DNA from: Citrobacter braakii | GTDB taxonomy: Bacteria; Pseudomonadota; Gammaproteobacteria; Enterobacterales; Enterobacteriaceae | Direction: 5' to 3' | Length of the DNA: 64,000 nt | Assembly: GCF_002075345.1 (NCBI RefSeq) | Contig: NZ_NAEW01000005.1 | Location: 364,071 to 428,070 of the forward strand | Part shown: in pieces, positions 49,481 to 60,140 of the stretch | Layout of the letters: every line of letters starts with the position of its first letter | Position numbering within the stretch: position 1 is the first letter of the stretch | Translations under genes and position numbers: made by a program | Notes under the pieces: generated by a model | What the model was told of the DNA's origin: nothing | Database searches by the model: none | Seen by the model: the letters and a program-made list of their open reading frames with translations, nothing else

Positions 49481-49559
49481 TGCCTGATGGCGTTTCACTT
49501 ATCAGGCCTACAGGATATAAACGCGTAGGCCGGATAAGGCATCAGCCGCCATCCGGCAA
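49481..49559. repeat. BIME between yhfA and prkB
   Basis: TGCCTGATGGCG...CTTATCAGGCCTAC followed by GTAGGCCGGATAAGGC...GCCGCCATCCGGCA, two REP units between converging genes. Confidence 0.88.
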
Positions 49560-49568
49560 AATAACACC

Positions 49569-50438
49569 CTACTCTATCTTTTTGCCTTCCATCAGTCGCT
49601 GGACCAGCGGCAGCATAATCAATTCCATCGCCAGACCCATTTTCCCGCCCGGAACAACCAACGTATTGATATGGGAAATGAATGATCCCTGCAGCATGGC
49701 CAGTAGCCACGGGAAGTCGATCCCTTCCAGGTTCCGAAAATGAATCACGACAAAGCTTTCATCCAGTGATGGAATACTTTTGGCGGCAAAGGGGTTGGAG
49801 GTATCGACGGTCGGTACGCGCTGGAAGTTAATATGCGTACGGGAAAACTGCGGCGTAATGTAATTGATGTAATCGTCCATTGAGCGCACCACCGAGTCCA
49901 TCACCGCTTCGCGCGAGTGTCCCCGCTCGCTGGTATCGCGGGTCAGCTTCTGAATCCATTCCAGGTTCACGATCGGCACTACGCCAACCAGCAGATCGAC
50001 ATGCCGGGCCACGTTTTGCTGTGGGGTTACGACGCCGCCGTGCAGTCCTTCATAGAACAGGACATCCGTCGGTTCAGGCAGCGGCTGCCAGGGCGTAAAT
50101 GTACCCGGAACCTGATTCCACGGTACGGCCTCATCGTAGGTGTGCAGATATTTTCGCGACTGACCTTTGCCCGTCTGGCCGTATTCGATGAAGGTTTGCT
50201 CCAGCAGACCGAAGTCATTAGCTTCGGGGCCGAAATAGCTGATATGCCGCCCGGCATCGCGCGCTTTGCGAATCGCCATGTCCATTTCCGGACGGGTATA
50301 ACGATGAAAACTGTCACCTTCCACCTCGGCGGCGCGCAAATTTAACTGCGCGAAAATTTTACGAAACGCGAGGCTGGTGGTGGTGGTCCCCGCGCCGCTG
50401 GACCCTGTTACCGCAATCACCGGATGTTTGGCAGACAT
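49569..50438 (-). CDS. prkB: PrkB, phosphoribulokinase-like protein
   Basis: 289 residues. P-loop GSSGAGTTTT near residue 12, then EGDSFHRYTRPEMD and YEGLHGGVV, features of phosphoribulokinase/uridine kinase proteins. Enterobacteria lack a Calvin cycle, so the true substrate is unknown. Downstream of yheU with a 53-bp gap. Confidence 0.93.
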   Translation of the reverse strand: MSAKHPVIAVTGSSGAGTTTTSLAFRKIFAQLNLRAAEVEGDSFHRYTRPEMDMAIRKARDAGRHISYFGPEANDFGLLEQTFIEYGQTGKGQSRKYLHTYDEAVPWNQVPGTFTPWQPLPEPTDVLFYEGLHGGVVTPQQNVARHVDLLVGVVPIVNLEWIQKLTRDTSERGHSREAVMDSVVRSMDDYINYITPQFSRTHINFQRVPTVDTSNPFAAKSIPSLDESFVVIHFRNLEGIDFPWLLAMLQGSFISHINTLVVPGGKMGLAMELIMLPLVQRLMEGKKIE

Positions 50439-50491
50439 AACAACTCCATGAATAGGTTGAATTTTTATTATAGTCGGCCGTCGGCTACGGA

Positions 50492-50710
50492 TTACTCGTG
50501 AATCTGCTTCCTCGGCATAATGTTGACCGTTTCATGCAGTTCGGACCATACCAGCACGGCTTCACCAGATTGTAGTTGGCGTTTGACGTCGGCGACTTTT
50601 TGTTCGAGCGAGCGTTCATGTTCACCATAATCGGTGCCTTCGCGCAAGACAAAGCTTTCAATCAGATTGTCCAGCGCGTCCGGGGAGATATCTTGCCAGG
50701 GGATGATCAT
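50492..50710 (-). CDS. yheU: YheU, UPF0270 family small protein
   Basis: 72 residues from ATG 50710 ([20 protein letters not shown]). Overlaps the yheT stop by 4 bases (ATGA). Acidic helical protein ending [10 protein letters not shown]. Function unknown. The longer in-frame version to 50764 would run into yheT and was rejected. Confidence 0.92.
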   Translation of the reverse strand: MIIPWQDISPDALDNLIESFVLREGTDYGEHERSLEQKVADVKRQLQSGEAVLVWSELHETVNIMPRKQIHE

Positions 50711-51729
50711 GATGATGCCTCCAGATACGTTGTCAGCCAGTCCGGGATTCTGGATTCCAGCCACATCTCAGGACGGCGCACCGTGCCGCCAATGAATCCG
50801 ACGTGGCCGCCGTGTTCCGTCAGTTGATACTCTACCTGTGAGGGCAGATTTTCCGGTTTAGGGATCACGTGATGATCCATAAACGGATCGTCTTTGGCAT
50901 GGATAATCAGCGTGGGTTTGGCGATCTGGTTGAGCAACGGCATAGCGCTACACTGACGGTAATAGTCTATAGCATCGGCGAAACCATGGATTTTAGCGGT
51001 GATCAAATCGTCAAAATCGCGAATGCGACGCAGAGATTTCAACTGGCCCAGACTCACCGGCAGCGAGCCTGGATATGCCTCTAGCTTGCGCGAGGCATTG
51101 GCTTTCAACAGGTTTAGCAGGTAGCGCTGATAGACCCGGGAGAATCCCTTGTCCATATGGTAACTACAGGCTTCCAGCACGAAAGGCGCGGAAACGATAA
51201 CCGCGGCATCAATTGGAATCTCAGTACCTTCTTTTGCCAGCAGGCAGGCCAGCATGTTTCCACCGAGCGAATAGCCTACCGCCGCGGTCGGCACGCGACC
51301 GAACTCACGAGCCAGCCAGTGTAAAAACCAGGTGCCATCTTCTGTCTCACCGGAGTGATAAATACGGTTCAGACGATTGGGTTCGCCGCTGCAGCCGCGA
51401 AAATGCATCACAACGCCCAGCCAGCCGCGCTTTTGCGCTGCTTCAATCAGGCCATGTGCGTACGGGCTGTTCAGACTGCCTTCCAGACCGTGAAAAACCA
51501 CCAGGCGCGGTTTGTGTTTCGCCTGTTGCGGATCTTCACTCCATGCCAGATCGACAAAATCACCGTCGGGCAATTCCAGACGCTGCCAGTGGGCGTCGAA
51601 TTTCACCTTGCGGCGAATTAAACGCGGTAGCATCGTCTGCAGATGGCGGTTACTGATACCGCGCATCGGACGGAATTCTCGAGAATCGTCGGTAGGTGGA
51701 GTTATTTCTGTGGACGTGATTTCAACCAT
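50707..51729 (-). CDS. yheT: YheT, alpha/beta hydrolase
   Basis: 340 residues of the YheT/EMB8 group. Nucleophile Ser in VGYSLGGNM, acid in [11 protein letters not shown], and His in [19 protein letters not shown] is family typical. Substrate unknown, probably an ester or acyl compound. Coupled to yheU. Confidence 0.93.
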   Translation of the reverse strand: MVEITSTEITPPTDDSREFRPMRGISNRHLQTMLPRLIRRKVKFDAHWQRLELPDGDFVDLAWSEDPQQAKHKPRLVVFHGLEGSLNSPYAHGLIEAAQKRGWLGVVMHFRGCSGEPNRLNRIYHSGETEDGTWFLHWLAREFGRVPTAAVGYSLGGNMLACLLAKEGTEIPIDAAVIVSAPFVLEACSYHMDKGFSRVYQRYLLNLLKANASRKLEAYPGSLPVSLGQLKSLRRIRDFDDLITAKIHGFADAIDYYRQCSAMPLLNQIAKPTLIIHAKDDPFMDHHVIPKPENLPSQVEYQLTEHGGHVGFIGGTVRRPEMWLESRIPDWLTTYLEASS

Positions 51730-51841
51730 AACACCAGAGCAATTAATAATCGGAAAGAATAACTATACCGCGCACAGCGCGTGCGGGTTAGCCAATATGT
51801 GATTTTGTCGCGAGTCAGTCAGCAGGCAATCATCGGCTATA

Positions 51842-51874
51842 GTGCCGGATGGCGGCTTCGCCTTATCCGGCACT
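51842..51874. repeat. REP unit after yheS
   Basis: GTGCCGGATGGCGGC and GCCTTATCCGGCAC form a palindrome just after the yheS stop on the minus strand. Confidence 0.82.
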
Positions 51875-51879
51875 CATGA

Positions 51880-53781
51880 TTACTCGGCCAGCATCTGCTC
51901 AAGCTGTTCCTGAGCCTCCAGCCAGGCCATCTCGCACTCTTCCAGTCCGGATTTCGCACTGGCCTGCTGCTGCAAGCATGCTGTGAGTTCGGCTTTGCGG
52001 CTTTGGTCGTACAGTTCGCTATCGCCGAGTTTTTCTTCCGCCTGCGCCAGCTGTGCGTGCAGTTTCTCCATCTCTTTTTCCAGGCGGGAAATCTCTTTAC
52101 GTAGCGGTTGCGTCAGGGTGCGTAGTTCAGCTTCGCGACGCTTCTGGTCTTTACGTGCCTGGGCGCTGTTAACGCTCTCTTTTACCGGTTCGTCGCTCTG
52201 GTTTTCCTGTTTTTGCACATCGCTCAGCCACTGCTGATAATCCTCAAGATCGCCATCAAACGGCTCGACTTTCTTGTCGTGCACCAGATAGAGGTCATCG
52301 GTAGTAGAGCGAATCAGGTGACGGTCGTGCGAGACCACAACCAGTGCGCCTTCGAAATCGATCAGCGCTTCGGTCAGCGCCTGACGCATATCCAAATCCA
52401 GGTGGTTGGTCGGTTCATCAAGCAGCAGCAGGTTCGGGCGCTGCCAGACGATCAATGCCAGCACCAGACGTGCTTTTTCTCCACCGGAGAAGCGGCGAGT
52501 CTCTTCGCTGACTTTATCGCCCTGGAAGCCGAATCCGCCGAGGTAGTCTCGCAGTTTCTGCTCCAGCTCCTGCGGCGCCATGCGTGCCAGGTGCTGTATA
52601 GGTGATTCATCGGCGCGTAAAAACTCCAGCTGGTGCTGTGCGAAGTAACCCAGCTTGATGCCTTTTGCCAGGCCAATCTCGCCGCTGATGGGAGCCAGTT
52701 CGCCGGCCAGCAGCTTAATCAGCGTAGATTTACCCGCGCCGTTGCGTCCGAGCAGGCCGATGCGAGACCCCGGCACCAGATTCAGTTTGATCGAATCGAG
52801 AATGACGCGGTCGCCGTAGCCGGCGCTGACCTTTTCCATCTTTAACAGCGGGTTCGGCAGGCTTTCCGGCTCGCGGAAGCTGAAGTGGAACGGGTTGTCC
52901 ACGTGCGCAGGGGCAATCAGCTCCATGCGTTCCAGCATTTTGATACGGCTCTGCGCCTGCTTTGCTTTGGTGGCTTTGGCGCGGAAACGATCGATATAGC
53001 TTTGCAGATGCGCCACGCGCTCCTGCTGGCTTTCGTACATTGCCTGTTGCTGTGCGAGGCGGGTCGCACGCTGGATTTCAAACGCGCTGTAGTTGCCGGT
53101 GTACTCGAACATCGTTTGCTGTTCGATATGAATAATTTTATCCACCACCGGGTCGAGGAAGTCGCGGTCGTGGGAGATCAAAATCAGCGTGCCCTGATAG
53201 CTTTTCAGCCATCTTTCCAGCCAGATCACCGCGTCGAGATCGAGGTGGTTGGTCGGTTCATCGAGCAGCAGCAGGTCTGAACGGCAAATCAGCGCCTGAG
53301 CCAGGTTGAGACGCATACGCCAGCCACCGGAAAAATCGCTGACGGGACGTTCAAGCTGTTCGTTGGAGAAGCCGAGGCCATGCAGCAGGCTGGCGGCGCG
53401 TGAGCGCACAGTCCAGGCGTCGATGGCATCCAGCTTGCCATGGACGGTGGCAATGGCGTGTCCATCGTTACGTTCGTTGGCATCGTTCAACTGTGCTTCC
53501 AGTTGACGATACTCGCGGTCGCCGTCAATCACATACTCCAACGCCGGCTGTGGCAACGCAGGCGTTTCCTGATTAACCCACGCGAGCTGCCAGTTTCCCG
53601 GATAGGTAAATCCTCCGGCGTCGGCGCTGAGTTCATTTTTCAGCAATGCCAGCAGAGTAGATTTACCGCAGCCATTTTTACCTACCAGGCCAACTTTCTG
53701 CCCTGGATTAATGGTGGCCGTGGCATTTTCCAGCAAGACGCGCACGCCGCGACGAATTTGTAACGATGAGAAAACAATCAT
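51880..53781 (-). CDS. yheS: YheS, ABC-F ATPase
   Basis: 633 residues, no membrane segments. Two ABC modules: Walker A GKNGCGKSTLLAL and GRNGAGKSTLIKL; signatures DFSGGWRMRLNLAQ and RFSGGEKARLVLA; Walker B LLLLDEPTNHLDLD in both. The linker and charged C-terminal coiled coil (EISRLEKEMEKLHAQLAQAE) are typical of ABC-F translation factors that bind the ribosome E site. Divergent from kefG. Confidence 0.96.
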   Translation of the reverse strand: MIVFSSLQIRRGVRVLLENATATINPGQKVGLVGKNGCGKSTLLALLKNELSADAGGFTYPGNWQLAWVNQETPALPQPALEYVIDGDREYRQLEAQLNDANERNDGHAIATVHGKLDAIDAWTVRSRAASLLHGLGFSNEQLERPVSDFSGGWRMRLNLAQALICRSDLLLLDEPTNHLDLDAVIWLERWLKSYQGTLILISHDRDFLDPVVDKIIHIEQQTMFEYTGNYSAFEIQRATRLAQQQAMYESQQERVAHLQSYIDRFRAKATKAKQAQSRIKMLERMELIAPAHVDNPFHFSFREPESLPNPLLKMEKVSAGYGDRVILDSIKLNLVPGSRIGLLGRNGAGKSTLIKLLAGELAPISGEIGLAKGIKLGYFAQHQLEFLRADESPIQHLARMAPQELEQKLRDYLGGFGFQGDKVSEETRRFSGGEKARLVLALIVWQRPNLLLLDEPTNHLDLDMRQALTEALIDFEGALVVVSHDRHLIRSTTDDLYLVHDKKVEPFDGDLEDYQQWLSDVQKQENQSDEPVKESVNSAQARKDQKRREAELRTLTQPLRKEISRLEKEMEKLHAQLAQAEEKLGDSELYDQSRKAELTACLQQQASAKSGLEECEMAWLEAQEQLEQMLAE

Positions 53782-53913
53782 AAGGCGCCGTATGTTCAGA
53801 CTATGTTAATTTATCATTATGATAATGTAATGTGTGGGCCATTTGCCGCACCGAGGCGCAATGGTAGCCCAAAACGTCGAAAATAGACAAAAGACAAAAC
53901 CGGGAGGGGGATG

Positions 53914-54465
53914 ATGTTCCAGCCAGCGAAAGTCTTGCTGCTGTATGCCCATCCGGAATCTCAGGACTCGGTCGCGAACCGGGTGCTGCTTAAACCGGCC
54001 ATGCAGCTCAGCAATGTTACCGTGCACGACCTGTACGCGCACTATCCTGACTTTTTTATCGACATTCCGCATGAGCAGGCGCTGCTGCGCGAGCATGATG
54101 TGATTGTTTTTCAGCATCCGCTCTACACCTATAGCTGCCCGGCGTTGTTAAAGGAGTGGCTTGACCGTGTACTGAGCCGAGGATTTGCCAGCGGCCCCGG
54201 GGGGAATCAACTGGCGGGAAAGTACTGGCGGAGCGTTATCACTACCGGCGAGCCGGAAAGCGCCTACCGCTATGACGCGCTAAACCGTTATCCAATGAGC
54301 GATGTACTGCGCCCTTTTGAGCTAACGGCCGGTATGTGCCGCATGCACTGGATGAGCCCTATCATTGTCTACTGGGCCAGACGGCAAACGAAGCAGGAGC
54401 TGGACAGCCATGCGAAAGCGTATGGTGACTGGCTGGCGAATCCGATCCCTGTGGGAGGCCGCTGA
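53914..54465 (+). CDS. kefG: KefG, ancillary flavodoxin-like subunit of KefB
   Basis: 183 residues. Flavodoxin/quinone-oxidoreductase fold ([51 protein letters not shown]). Required for full KefB activity. ATG 53914 preferred over 53911: GGAGG at 53903-53907 gives a 6-base spacer. Overlaps kefB by one base (TGATG). Confidence 0.95.
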   Translation: MFQPAKVLLLYAHPESQDSVANRVLLKPAMQLSNVTVHDLYAHYPDFFIDIPHEQALLREHDVIVFQHPLYTYSCPALLKEWLDRVLSRGFASGPGGNQLAGKYWRSVITTGEPESAYRYDALNRYPMSDVLRPFELTAGMCRMHWMSPIIVYWARRQTKQELDSHAKAYGDWLANPIPVGGR

Positions 54466-56270
54466 TGGAAGGTTCTGATTTATTGACAGCCGGCGTGTTG
54501 TTCCTCTTCGCGGCGGTGGCTGCAGTTCCGCTGGCCTCAAAGCTGGGTATCGGTCCGGTGCTGGGTTACTTGCTGGCGGGGATTGCTATCGGCCCATGGG
54601 GATTAGGGTTCATCAGCGATGTGGATGAAATCTTACACTTTTCCGAACTGGGCGTAGTTTTTCTGATGTTCATCATTGGGCTGGAACTTAATCCAGCCAA
54701 ACTGTGGCAATTGCGGCGTTCAATTTTTGGCGTCGGCGCCGCGCAGGTGATGCTAAGCGCGGTCGTGCTGGCAGGGCTACTGATGCTTACAGCGTTCTCC
54801 TGGCAGGCAGCAGTGGTTGGCGGCATTGGTCTGGCGATGTCATCGACTGCTATGGCGCTACAGTTGATGCGCGAAAAGGGCATGAATCGCAGTGAATCCG
54901 GACAGCTGGGCTTTTCGGTGTTGCTGTTTCAGGATCTGGCGGTGATCCCCGCGTTGGCGCTGGTTCCGCTGCTGGCGGGGTCTGCTGACGAACATTTTGA
55001 CTGGATCAAAGTGGGGATGAAGGTGCTGGCCTTTGCCGGCATGCTGATTGGTGGGCGCTATTTGCTGCGTCCGGTTTTCCGCTTTATTGCGGATTCTGGC
55101 GTGCGGGAAGTGTTCACCGCCGCCACGCTGCTGTTAGTGCTGGGTTCTGCTTTATTTATGGATGCGCTGGGTCTGTCGATGGCGCTGGGGACCTTTATCG
55201 CGGGCGTTCTGCTGGCGGAAAGCGAATACCGACATGAGCTGGAAACGGCAATCGATCCGTTTAAAGGCCTGTTGCTTGGCCTGTTTTTTATCTCCGTAGG
55301 TATGTCGCTTAACCTTGGCGTGCTCTATACCCATATTTTGTGGGTGGCGGCGAGCGTGATGGTGCTGGTGGTCGTAAAAATGCTGGTGCTGTATGTACTG
55401 GCGCGTCTTAACGGCATGAGAAGCTCAGAACGGATGCAGTTTGCCGGGGTTTTAAGCCAGGGCGGTGAATTCGCTTTCGTGCTGTTTTCAACGGCCTCTT
55501 CCCAACGGCTGTTTCAGGGTGACCAAATGGCGCTGTTGTTGGTGACCGTCACGCTGTCGATGATGACCACGCCGCTGGTGATGAAGTTGATTGATAAATG
55601 GCTCTCCCGCCAGTTTAACGGCACGGATGAAGAAGATGAAAAACCCTGGGTGGAAGATGATAAACCGCAGGTGATTGTGGTGGGTTTTGGGCGCTTTGGT
55701 CAGGTTATTGGTCGTCTGTTGATGGCCAATAAAATGCGTATTACCGTCCTGGAAAGAGATATCAGCGCAGTGAATTTAATGCGCAAATATGGCTATAAGG
55801 TCTATTACGGTGATGCCACGCAGGTGGATCTGTTGCGTTCCGCGGGTGCAGAAGCCGCACAGTCTATTGTTATTACCTGTAATGAACCTGAAGACACTAT
55901 GAAGCTGGTGGCGCTGTGCCAACAGTATTTTCCGCATTTGCATATTCTTGCGCGTGCGCGCGGACGTGTAGAGGCGCATGAGTTATTACAGGCTGGTGTG
56001 ACGCAGTTTTCCCGCGAAACATTTTCCAGTGCGCTGGAGTTGGGGCGAAAAACGCTGGTTACGCTAGGGATGCATCCGCACCAGGCTCAGCGCGCTCAGC
56101 TGCATTTTCGGCGGCTGGATATGCGCATGTTGCGGGAACTGATCCCCATGCACACGGATACGGTACAAATCTCCCGAGCCAGGGAAGCCCGGCGCGAGCT
56201 TGAGGAGATTTTCCAACGAGAGATGCAGCAAGAGCGACGTCAACTGGATGGCTGGGATGAATTTGAGTAG
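54465..56270 (+). CDS. kefB: KefB, glutathione-gated K+/H+ antiporter
   Basis: 601 residues. CPA2 membrane domain of about twelve segments up to residue 380, then a RCK/KTN domain with Rossmann motif [14 protein letters not shown] at about residue 403. Opens in response to glutathione adducts to acidify the cytoplasm against electrophiles. Operon kefG-kefB-yheV. Confidence 0.97.
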   Translation: MEGSDLLTAGVLFLFAAVAAVPLASKLGIGPVLGYLLAGIAIGPWGLGFISDVDEILHFSELGVVFLMFIIGLELNPAKLWQLRRSIFGVGAAQVMLSAVVLAGLLMLTAFSWQAAVVGGIGLAMSSTAMALQLMREKGMNRSESGQLGFSVLLFQDLAVIPALALVPLLAGSADEHFDWIKVGMKVLAFAGMLIGGRYLLRPVFRFIADSGVREVFTAATLLLVLGSALFMDALGLSMALGTFIAGVLLAESEYRHELETAIDPFKGLLLGLFFISVGMSLNLGVLYTHILWVAASVMVLVVVKMLVLYVLARLNGMRSSERMQFAGVLSQGGEFAFVLFSTASSQRLFQGDQMALLLVTVTLSMMTTPLVMKLIDKWLSRQFNGTDEEDEKPWVEDDKPQVIVVGFGRFGQVIGRLLMANKMRITVLERDISAVNLMRKYGYKVYYGDATQVDLLRSAGAEAAQSIVITCNEPEDTMKLVALCQQYFPHLHILARARGRVEAHELLQAGVTQFSRETFSSALELGRKTLVTLGMHPHQAQRAQLHFRRLDMRMLRELIPMHTDTVQISRAREARRELEEIFQREMQQERRQLDGWDEFE

Positions 56271-56278
56271 AGGTAACC

Positions 56279-56479
56279 ATGGCAATTCGTAAACGTTTTA
56301 TCGCAGGCGCAAAATGTCCGTCCTGCCAGGCGCAGGATACGCTGGCGATGTGGCGCGAAAATAATATCGATATTGTTGAGTGTGTTAAGTGCGGTTATCA
56401 GATGCGGGAAGCGGATAAAGAGGCGCGCGAGCACGTTCGCAAAGAAGAGCAAGTGATCGGGATTTTTCATCCGGACTAG
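56279..56479 (+). CDS. yheV: YheV, zinc-ribbon protein
   Basis: 66 residues. CPSC (C18, C21) and CVKCGYQ supply four zinc ligands. Preceded by GAGGT 6 bases before the ATG and 8 bp after kefB, so cotranscribed. Function unknown. Confidence 0.93.
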   Translation: MAIRKRFIAGAKCPSCQAQDTLAMWRENNIDIVECVKCGYQMREADKEAREHVRKEEQVIGIFHPD

Positions 56480-56573
56480 CGATATGGCGCAGCTTTTTTT
56501 AAGCTAGAGGGTACACGGGTGCAGAATTCCGCTACAATCTGCGCCACTATTCTTTCCATGCTCAGGAGATATC

Positions 56574-57179
56574 ATGAAAGTAGCAAAGGACCTGGTGGTC
56601 AGCCTGGCCTATCAGGTACGTACAGAAGACGGTGTGTTGGTTGATGAGTCTCCGGTGAGTGCACCGCTGGACTACCTGCATGGTCACGGTTCCCTGATTT
56701 CTGGCCTGGAAACAGCGCTGGACGGTCATGAAGTTGGCGACAAATTCGATGTTGCTGTTGGCGCAAACGACGCATACGGTCAATACGACGAAAACCTGGT
56801 GCAGCGCGTTCCTAAAGACGTCTTCATGGGCGTTGATGAACTGCAGGTTGGCATGCGTTTCCTGGCTGAAACTGACCAGGGTCCAGTACCAGTAGAAATT
56901 ACCGAAGTAGAAGACGACCACGTTGTGGTTGACGGTAACCACATGCTGGCTGGCCAGAATCTGAAATTCAACGTAGAAGTTGTCGCTATCCGCGAAGCGA
57001 CCGAAGAAGAGCTGGCTCACGGCCACGTTCACGGTGCGCACGGTCACGACCACGATCATGACCACGGTCATGACGGTTGCTGCGGTGGTCACGGTCACGA
57101 CCATGGTCACGAGCACGGTGGCGAAGGCTGCTGCGGCGGTGGCGGTAAAGGTAACGGCGGCGGTTGCGGTTGCCACTAA
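56574..57179 (+). CDS. slyD: SlyD, FKBP-type PPIase and metallochaperone
   Basis: 201 residues. FKBP domain with an inserted chaperone flap (VPKDVFMGVDELQVGMRF), then an extended C-terminal tail from about residue 146 rich in His and Cys (repeated GHDH, GCCGG). The tail binds Ni2+ for hydrogenase maturation. Also a host factor for phiX174 lysis in E. coli. The tail is a little longer than in E. coli (196). Confidence 0.97.
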   Translation: MKVAKDLVVSLAYQVRTEDGVLVDESPVSAPLDYLHGHGSLISGLETALDGHEVGDKFDVAVGANDAYGQYDENLVQRVPKDVFMGVDELQVGMRFLAETDQGPVPVEITEVEDDHVVVDGNHMLAGQNLKFNVEVVAIREATEEELAHGHVHGAHGHDHDHDHGHDGCCGGHGHDHGHEHGGEGCCGGGGKGNGGGCGCH

Positions 57180-57190
57180 TCAGTATATGG

Positions 57191-57225
57191 CATAAAAAAA
57201 AGCGGGAATATCCCGCTTTTTTTAT
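57191..57225. terminator. Bidirectional terminator between slyD and slyX
   Basis: A8, stem AGCGGGA / TCCCGCT with loop ATA, T7. Serves both converging genes. Confidence 0.9.
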
Positions 57226-57228
57226 GTC

Positions 57229-57447
57229 TCAATAATGTGGCGGCGGGGTCTCTTCAGACTGCGACGCGATGTGGGACGGCTGCGTTGCCTTGAGCTTCTC
57301 CGTCAATAAACGCAGATGGTCGCGGAGTTTTGCCATTTCCAGTTCATGCGCGGTCACCGTCACGTTGAGCTCTTCAATGGTTATCTCCTGAAATGCCAGG
57401 CGACTTTCCAGTTCAGCCAGGCGAGTTTCCATTGTTGTATCCTGCAT
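57229..57447 (-). CDS. slyX: SlyX, small coiled-coil protein
   Basis: 72 residues, almost wholly a heptad-rich helix ([20 protein letters not shown]), with a Pro-rich end ETPPPHY. Function unknown; named from its position beside slyD. Divergent from fkpA. Confidence 0.93.
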   Translation of the reverse strand: MQDTTMETRLAELESRLAFQEITIEELNVTVTAHELEMAKLRDHLRLLTEKLKATQPSHIASQSEETPPPHY

Positions 57448-57540
57448 GATTCACCTCTTTCTTTTTTCTCCGGCAGATCGCGGACTGCGGCGAATTCTAC
57501 TTAACTTTGCCTGTTTGCACAGCACTCAATCTTCGGTCAC

Positions 57541-57568
57541 GAAACTAATTTAAACAAAAAGAGTCTGA
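57541..57568 (+). promoter_or_regulatory. Candidate sigma-E promoter of fkpA
   Basis: GAAACT (57541-57546), 17-base spacer, TCTGA (57564-57568). Resembles the GGAACTT/TCTGA pattern of RpoE promoters; fkpA is a known RpoE gene in E. coli. The site is about 110 bp before the gene. Confidence 0.5.
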
Positions 57569-57679
57569 AAAGTGGTGATAATAGGGCGTGCCCGTATGTT
57601 GATTTGTTCTGCAACGCTTTATAGTACATTTTTATGTTAGCTAACCTTGGGGTGAGATGCCCCGGCCCTGGAGATATGG

Positions 57680-58498
57680 ATGAAATCACTGTTTAAAGTA
57701 ACGCTGCTGGCGACCACAATGGCTGTTGCTCTGCATGCCCCGATCACCTTCGCTGCTGACGCTGCGAAACCAGCCGCTACTGCTGACAGCAAAGCAGCAT
57801 TCAAGAATGACGACCAAAAAGCCGCTTACGCGCTGGGCGCGTCCCTGGGTCGTTATATGGAAAACTCTCTGAAAGAGCAGGAAAAACTGGGCATCAAACT
57901 GGATAAAGATCAGCTGATCGCTGGCGTTCAGGATGCGTTTGCAGACAAGAGCAAACTGTCTGACCAGGAAATCGAACAAACTCTGCAGGCGTTTGAAGCA
58001 CGCGTGAAGAGCTCCGCTCAGGCGAAAATGGAAAAAGACGCGGCTGACAATGAAGCCAAAGGTAAAGTTTACCGCGAGAAATTTGCTAAAGAGAAGGGCG
58101 TTAAAACCTCTTCTACTGGCCTGGTCTATAAAGTAGAGAAAGAAGGTACCGGCGCTGCACCGAAAGATAGCGATACCGTGGTAGTCAACTACAAAGGTAC
58201 GCTGATTGATGGTAAAGAGTTTGATAACTCTTATACCCGCGGTGAGCCGCTCTCTTTCCGTCTTGACGGTGTTATCCCTGGCTGGACCGAAGGCCTGAAA
58301 AACATCAAGAAAGGCGGCAAAATCCAGCTGGTTATCCCGCCGGATCTGGCTTACGGCAAAACCGGCGTACCGGGCATTCCGGCTAACTCTACGCTGGTCT
58401 TTGATGTTGAACTGTTAGACATCAAACCGGCACCGAAAGCCGATGCGCAGCCAGATGCTGCACCGGCAGCTAAAGCTGCGGACAGCAGCAAAAAGTAA
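57680..58498 (+). CDS. fkpA: FkpA, periplasmic FKBP-type PPIase and chaperone
   Basis: 272 residues. Signal peptide to about residue 25 (cleavage after FAA), an N-terminal helical dimerisation/chaperone domain (about 40-135), and a C-terminal FKBP domain (VVNYKGTLIDGKEFDNSY, GVIPGWTEGL). The tail is Ala/Asp/Lys rich. Folds envelope proteins. Confidence 0.97.
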   Translation: MKSLFKVTLLATTMAVALHAPITFAADAAKPAATADSKAAFKNDDQKAAYALGASLGRYMENSLKEQEKLGIKLDKDQLIAGVQDAFADKSKLSDQEIEQTLQAFEARVKSSAQAKMEKDAADNEAKGKVYREKFAKEKGVKTSSTGLVYKVEKEGTGAAPKDSDTVVVNYKGTLIDGKEFDNSYTRGEPLSFRLDGVIPGWTEGLKNIKKGGKIQLVIPPDLAYGKTGVPGIPANSTLVFDVELLDIKPAPKADAQPDAAPAAKAADSSKK

Positions 58499-58509
58499 GT
58501 AACCAGATA

Positions 58510-58536
58510 CCGCCGCCCACAGGGCGGCGGTTTTTT
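58510..58536 (+). terminator. Terminator of fkpA
   Basis: Perfect 9-bp stem CCGCCGCCC / GGGCGGCGG with loop ACA, then T6. Confidence 0.93.
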
Positions 58537-58665
58537 ATTATCGACAGGATATAATTAATACTGGAAAGCGCCTTGTGCGCTGTATTACTTTAGATGCCCC
58601 TATAATAGTGATGAGCCTGCCCTGACAACATAACGACAGGCTCCTGAAAAGGAGTGCTTTTTTTC

Positions 58666-59388
58666 ATGTCCAGGTCGCTTTTAACCAACGAAACCAGTGA
58701 GCTAGATTTACTGGATCAACGTCCTTTCGATCAAACCGATTTCGATATCCTCAAATCCTACGAAGCGGTTGTGGACGGGTTGGCGATGCTCATTGGTTCC
58801 CATTGTGAAATCGTATTGCACTCTTTGCAGGATTTGAAATGCTCGGCCATCCGCATTGCTAACGGTGAACACACGGGCCGCAAAATTGGCTCGCCGATTA
58901 CTGACCTTGCGTTGCGTATGCTGCATGATATGACGGGTGCGGATAGCAGCGTGTCGAAGTGTTACTTCACACGTGCGAAAAGCGGTGTCTTGATGAAGTC
59001 GGTGACGATTGCCATTCGCAACCGTGAGCATCGCGTGATTGGTCTGCTGTGCATCAACATGAACCTTGATGTTCCATTCTCGCAGATAATGAATACCTTT
59101 ATCCCACCGGAAACCCCGGAAGTGGGTTCTGCCGTTAACTTCGCTTCTTCGGTGGAAGACCTGGTTACCCAAACGTTGGAATTCACGATTGAAGAAGTGA
59201 ATGCCGATCGTAATGTTTCCAACAATGCCAAGAATCGCCAGATTGTCCTGAATCTGTATGAGAAAGGTATCTTCGATATTAAAGATGCCATTAACCAGGT
59301 CGCCGATCGGCTGAACATCTCCAAGCACACGGTTTACCTCTATATTCGTCAGTTCAAAAGCGGCGATTTCCAGGGGCAAGACAAGTAA
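58666..59388 (+). CDS. yheO: YheO, PAS/HTH transcriptional regulator
   Basis: 240 residues from ATG 58666 ([20 protein letters not shown]), preceded by AAGGAG about 11 bases before. PAS_6-like (YheO) domain at about residues 30-145 and a C-terminal HTH ([20 protein letters not shown]). DauR-like family; its target genes are unknown. The gene overlaps tusD by one base (TAATG), so it heads the tus operon and may share regulation with it. Confidence 0.94.
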   Translation: MSRSLLTNETSELDLLDQRPFDQTDFDILKSYEAVVDGLAMLIGSHCEIVLHSLQDLKCSAIRIANGEHTGRKIGSPITDLALRMLHDMTGADSSVSKCYFTRAKSGVLMKSVTIAIRNREHRVIGLLCINMNLDVPFSQIMNTFIPPETPEVGSAVNFASSVEDLVTQTLEFTIEEVNADRNVSNNAKNRQIVLNLYEKGIFDIKDAINQVADRLNISKHTVYLYIRQFKSGDFQGQDK

Positions 59389-59774
59389 TGCGTTTTGCCA
59401 TTATGGTGACGGGGCCAGCTTATGGCACGCAGCAGGCGAGCAGCGCGTTGCAATTTGCTCATGCGTTACTCAAAGAAGGGCATGAGCTCTGCAGCGTCTT
59501 TTTCTATCGTGAAGGTGTGTATAACGCCAACTTCCTGACTTCACCTGCCAGTGATGAATATGATCTGGTGCGGGCCTGGCAACAGCTGAACCAGCAGCAT
59601 GGCGTGACGCTGAATATCTGCGTAGCTGCGGCGTTGCGTCGCGGCGTCGTTGATGAAACAGAAGCGAAGCGACTGGGACTGGCAGGGGCTAATTTACAAT
59701 CAGGTTTTAACCTCAGCGGGCTGGGTTCGCTGGCTGAGGCATCCCTGACCTGCGATCGCGTGGTGCAGTTTTAA
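59388..59774 (+). CDS. tusD: TusD, sulphur relay subunit for tRNA 2-thiouridine
   Basis: 128 residues, DsrE-like fold. The persulphide-carrying Cys is C78 in [12 protein letters not shown]. Accepts sulphur from TusA and passes it to TusE and MnmA for s2U34 in tRNA Lys, Glu and Gln. Overlaps yheO and tusC by one base each. Confidence 0.97.
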   Translation: MRFAIMVTGPAYGTQQASSALQFAHALLKEGHELCSVFFYREGVYNANFLTSPASDEYDLVRAWQQLNQQHGVTLNICVAAALRRGVVDETEAKRLGLAGANLQSGFNLSGLGSLAEASLTCDRVVQF

Positions 59775-60133
59775 TGAAACGTGTTGCTTTTGTCTTTTCT
59801 ACCGTGCCGCATGGCAGTTCGTCTGGCCGCGAAGGGTTAGATGCCTTACTGGCGACATCGGCATTAACGGAAGACCTCGGCGTATTCTTTATCGGCGATG
59901 GCGTTTTTCAAATCCTCCAGGGACAACAACCGGATGTCGTGCTGGCTCGCGACTATATCGCAACCTTCAAGCTGTTAGGGTTGTACGATATCGATCAATG
60001 TTGGCTTTGTGCCGCCTCATTACGCGAGCGGGGCCTCCAGCAGGGGGTTAATTTTGTGGTCGATGCGACAGCGTTAGAACCGGAAGATTTACGCCGTGAG
60101 CTAGGCAACTATGACGTCATTTTAAGGTTTTGA
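59774..60133 (+). CDS. tusC: TusC, sulphur relay subunit
   Basis: 119 residues, DsrF-like ([20 protein letters not shown]). Structural partner in the TusBCD hexamer. The start overlaps the tusD stop (TAATG). Confidence 0.97.
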   Translation: MKRVAFVFSTVPHGSSSGREGLDALLATSALTEDLGVFFIGDGVFQILQGQQPDVVLARDYIATFKLLGLYDIDQCWLCAASLRERGLQQGVNFVVDATALEPEDLRRELGNYDVILRF

Positions 60134-60140
60134 GATACTC

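Noticed and set aside
50711..50764. 90-residue YheU from an upstream start
   Set aside because: It would overlap yheT by 58 bases and adds residues not seen in the family; ATG 50710 overlaps the yheT stop neatly.
56562..57176. 204-codon ORF antisense to slyD
   Set aside because: Mirror of the GC-rich, repetitive slyD coding sequence; low-complexity translation and no start signals.
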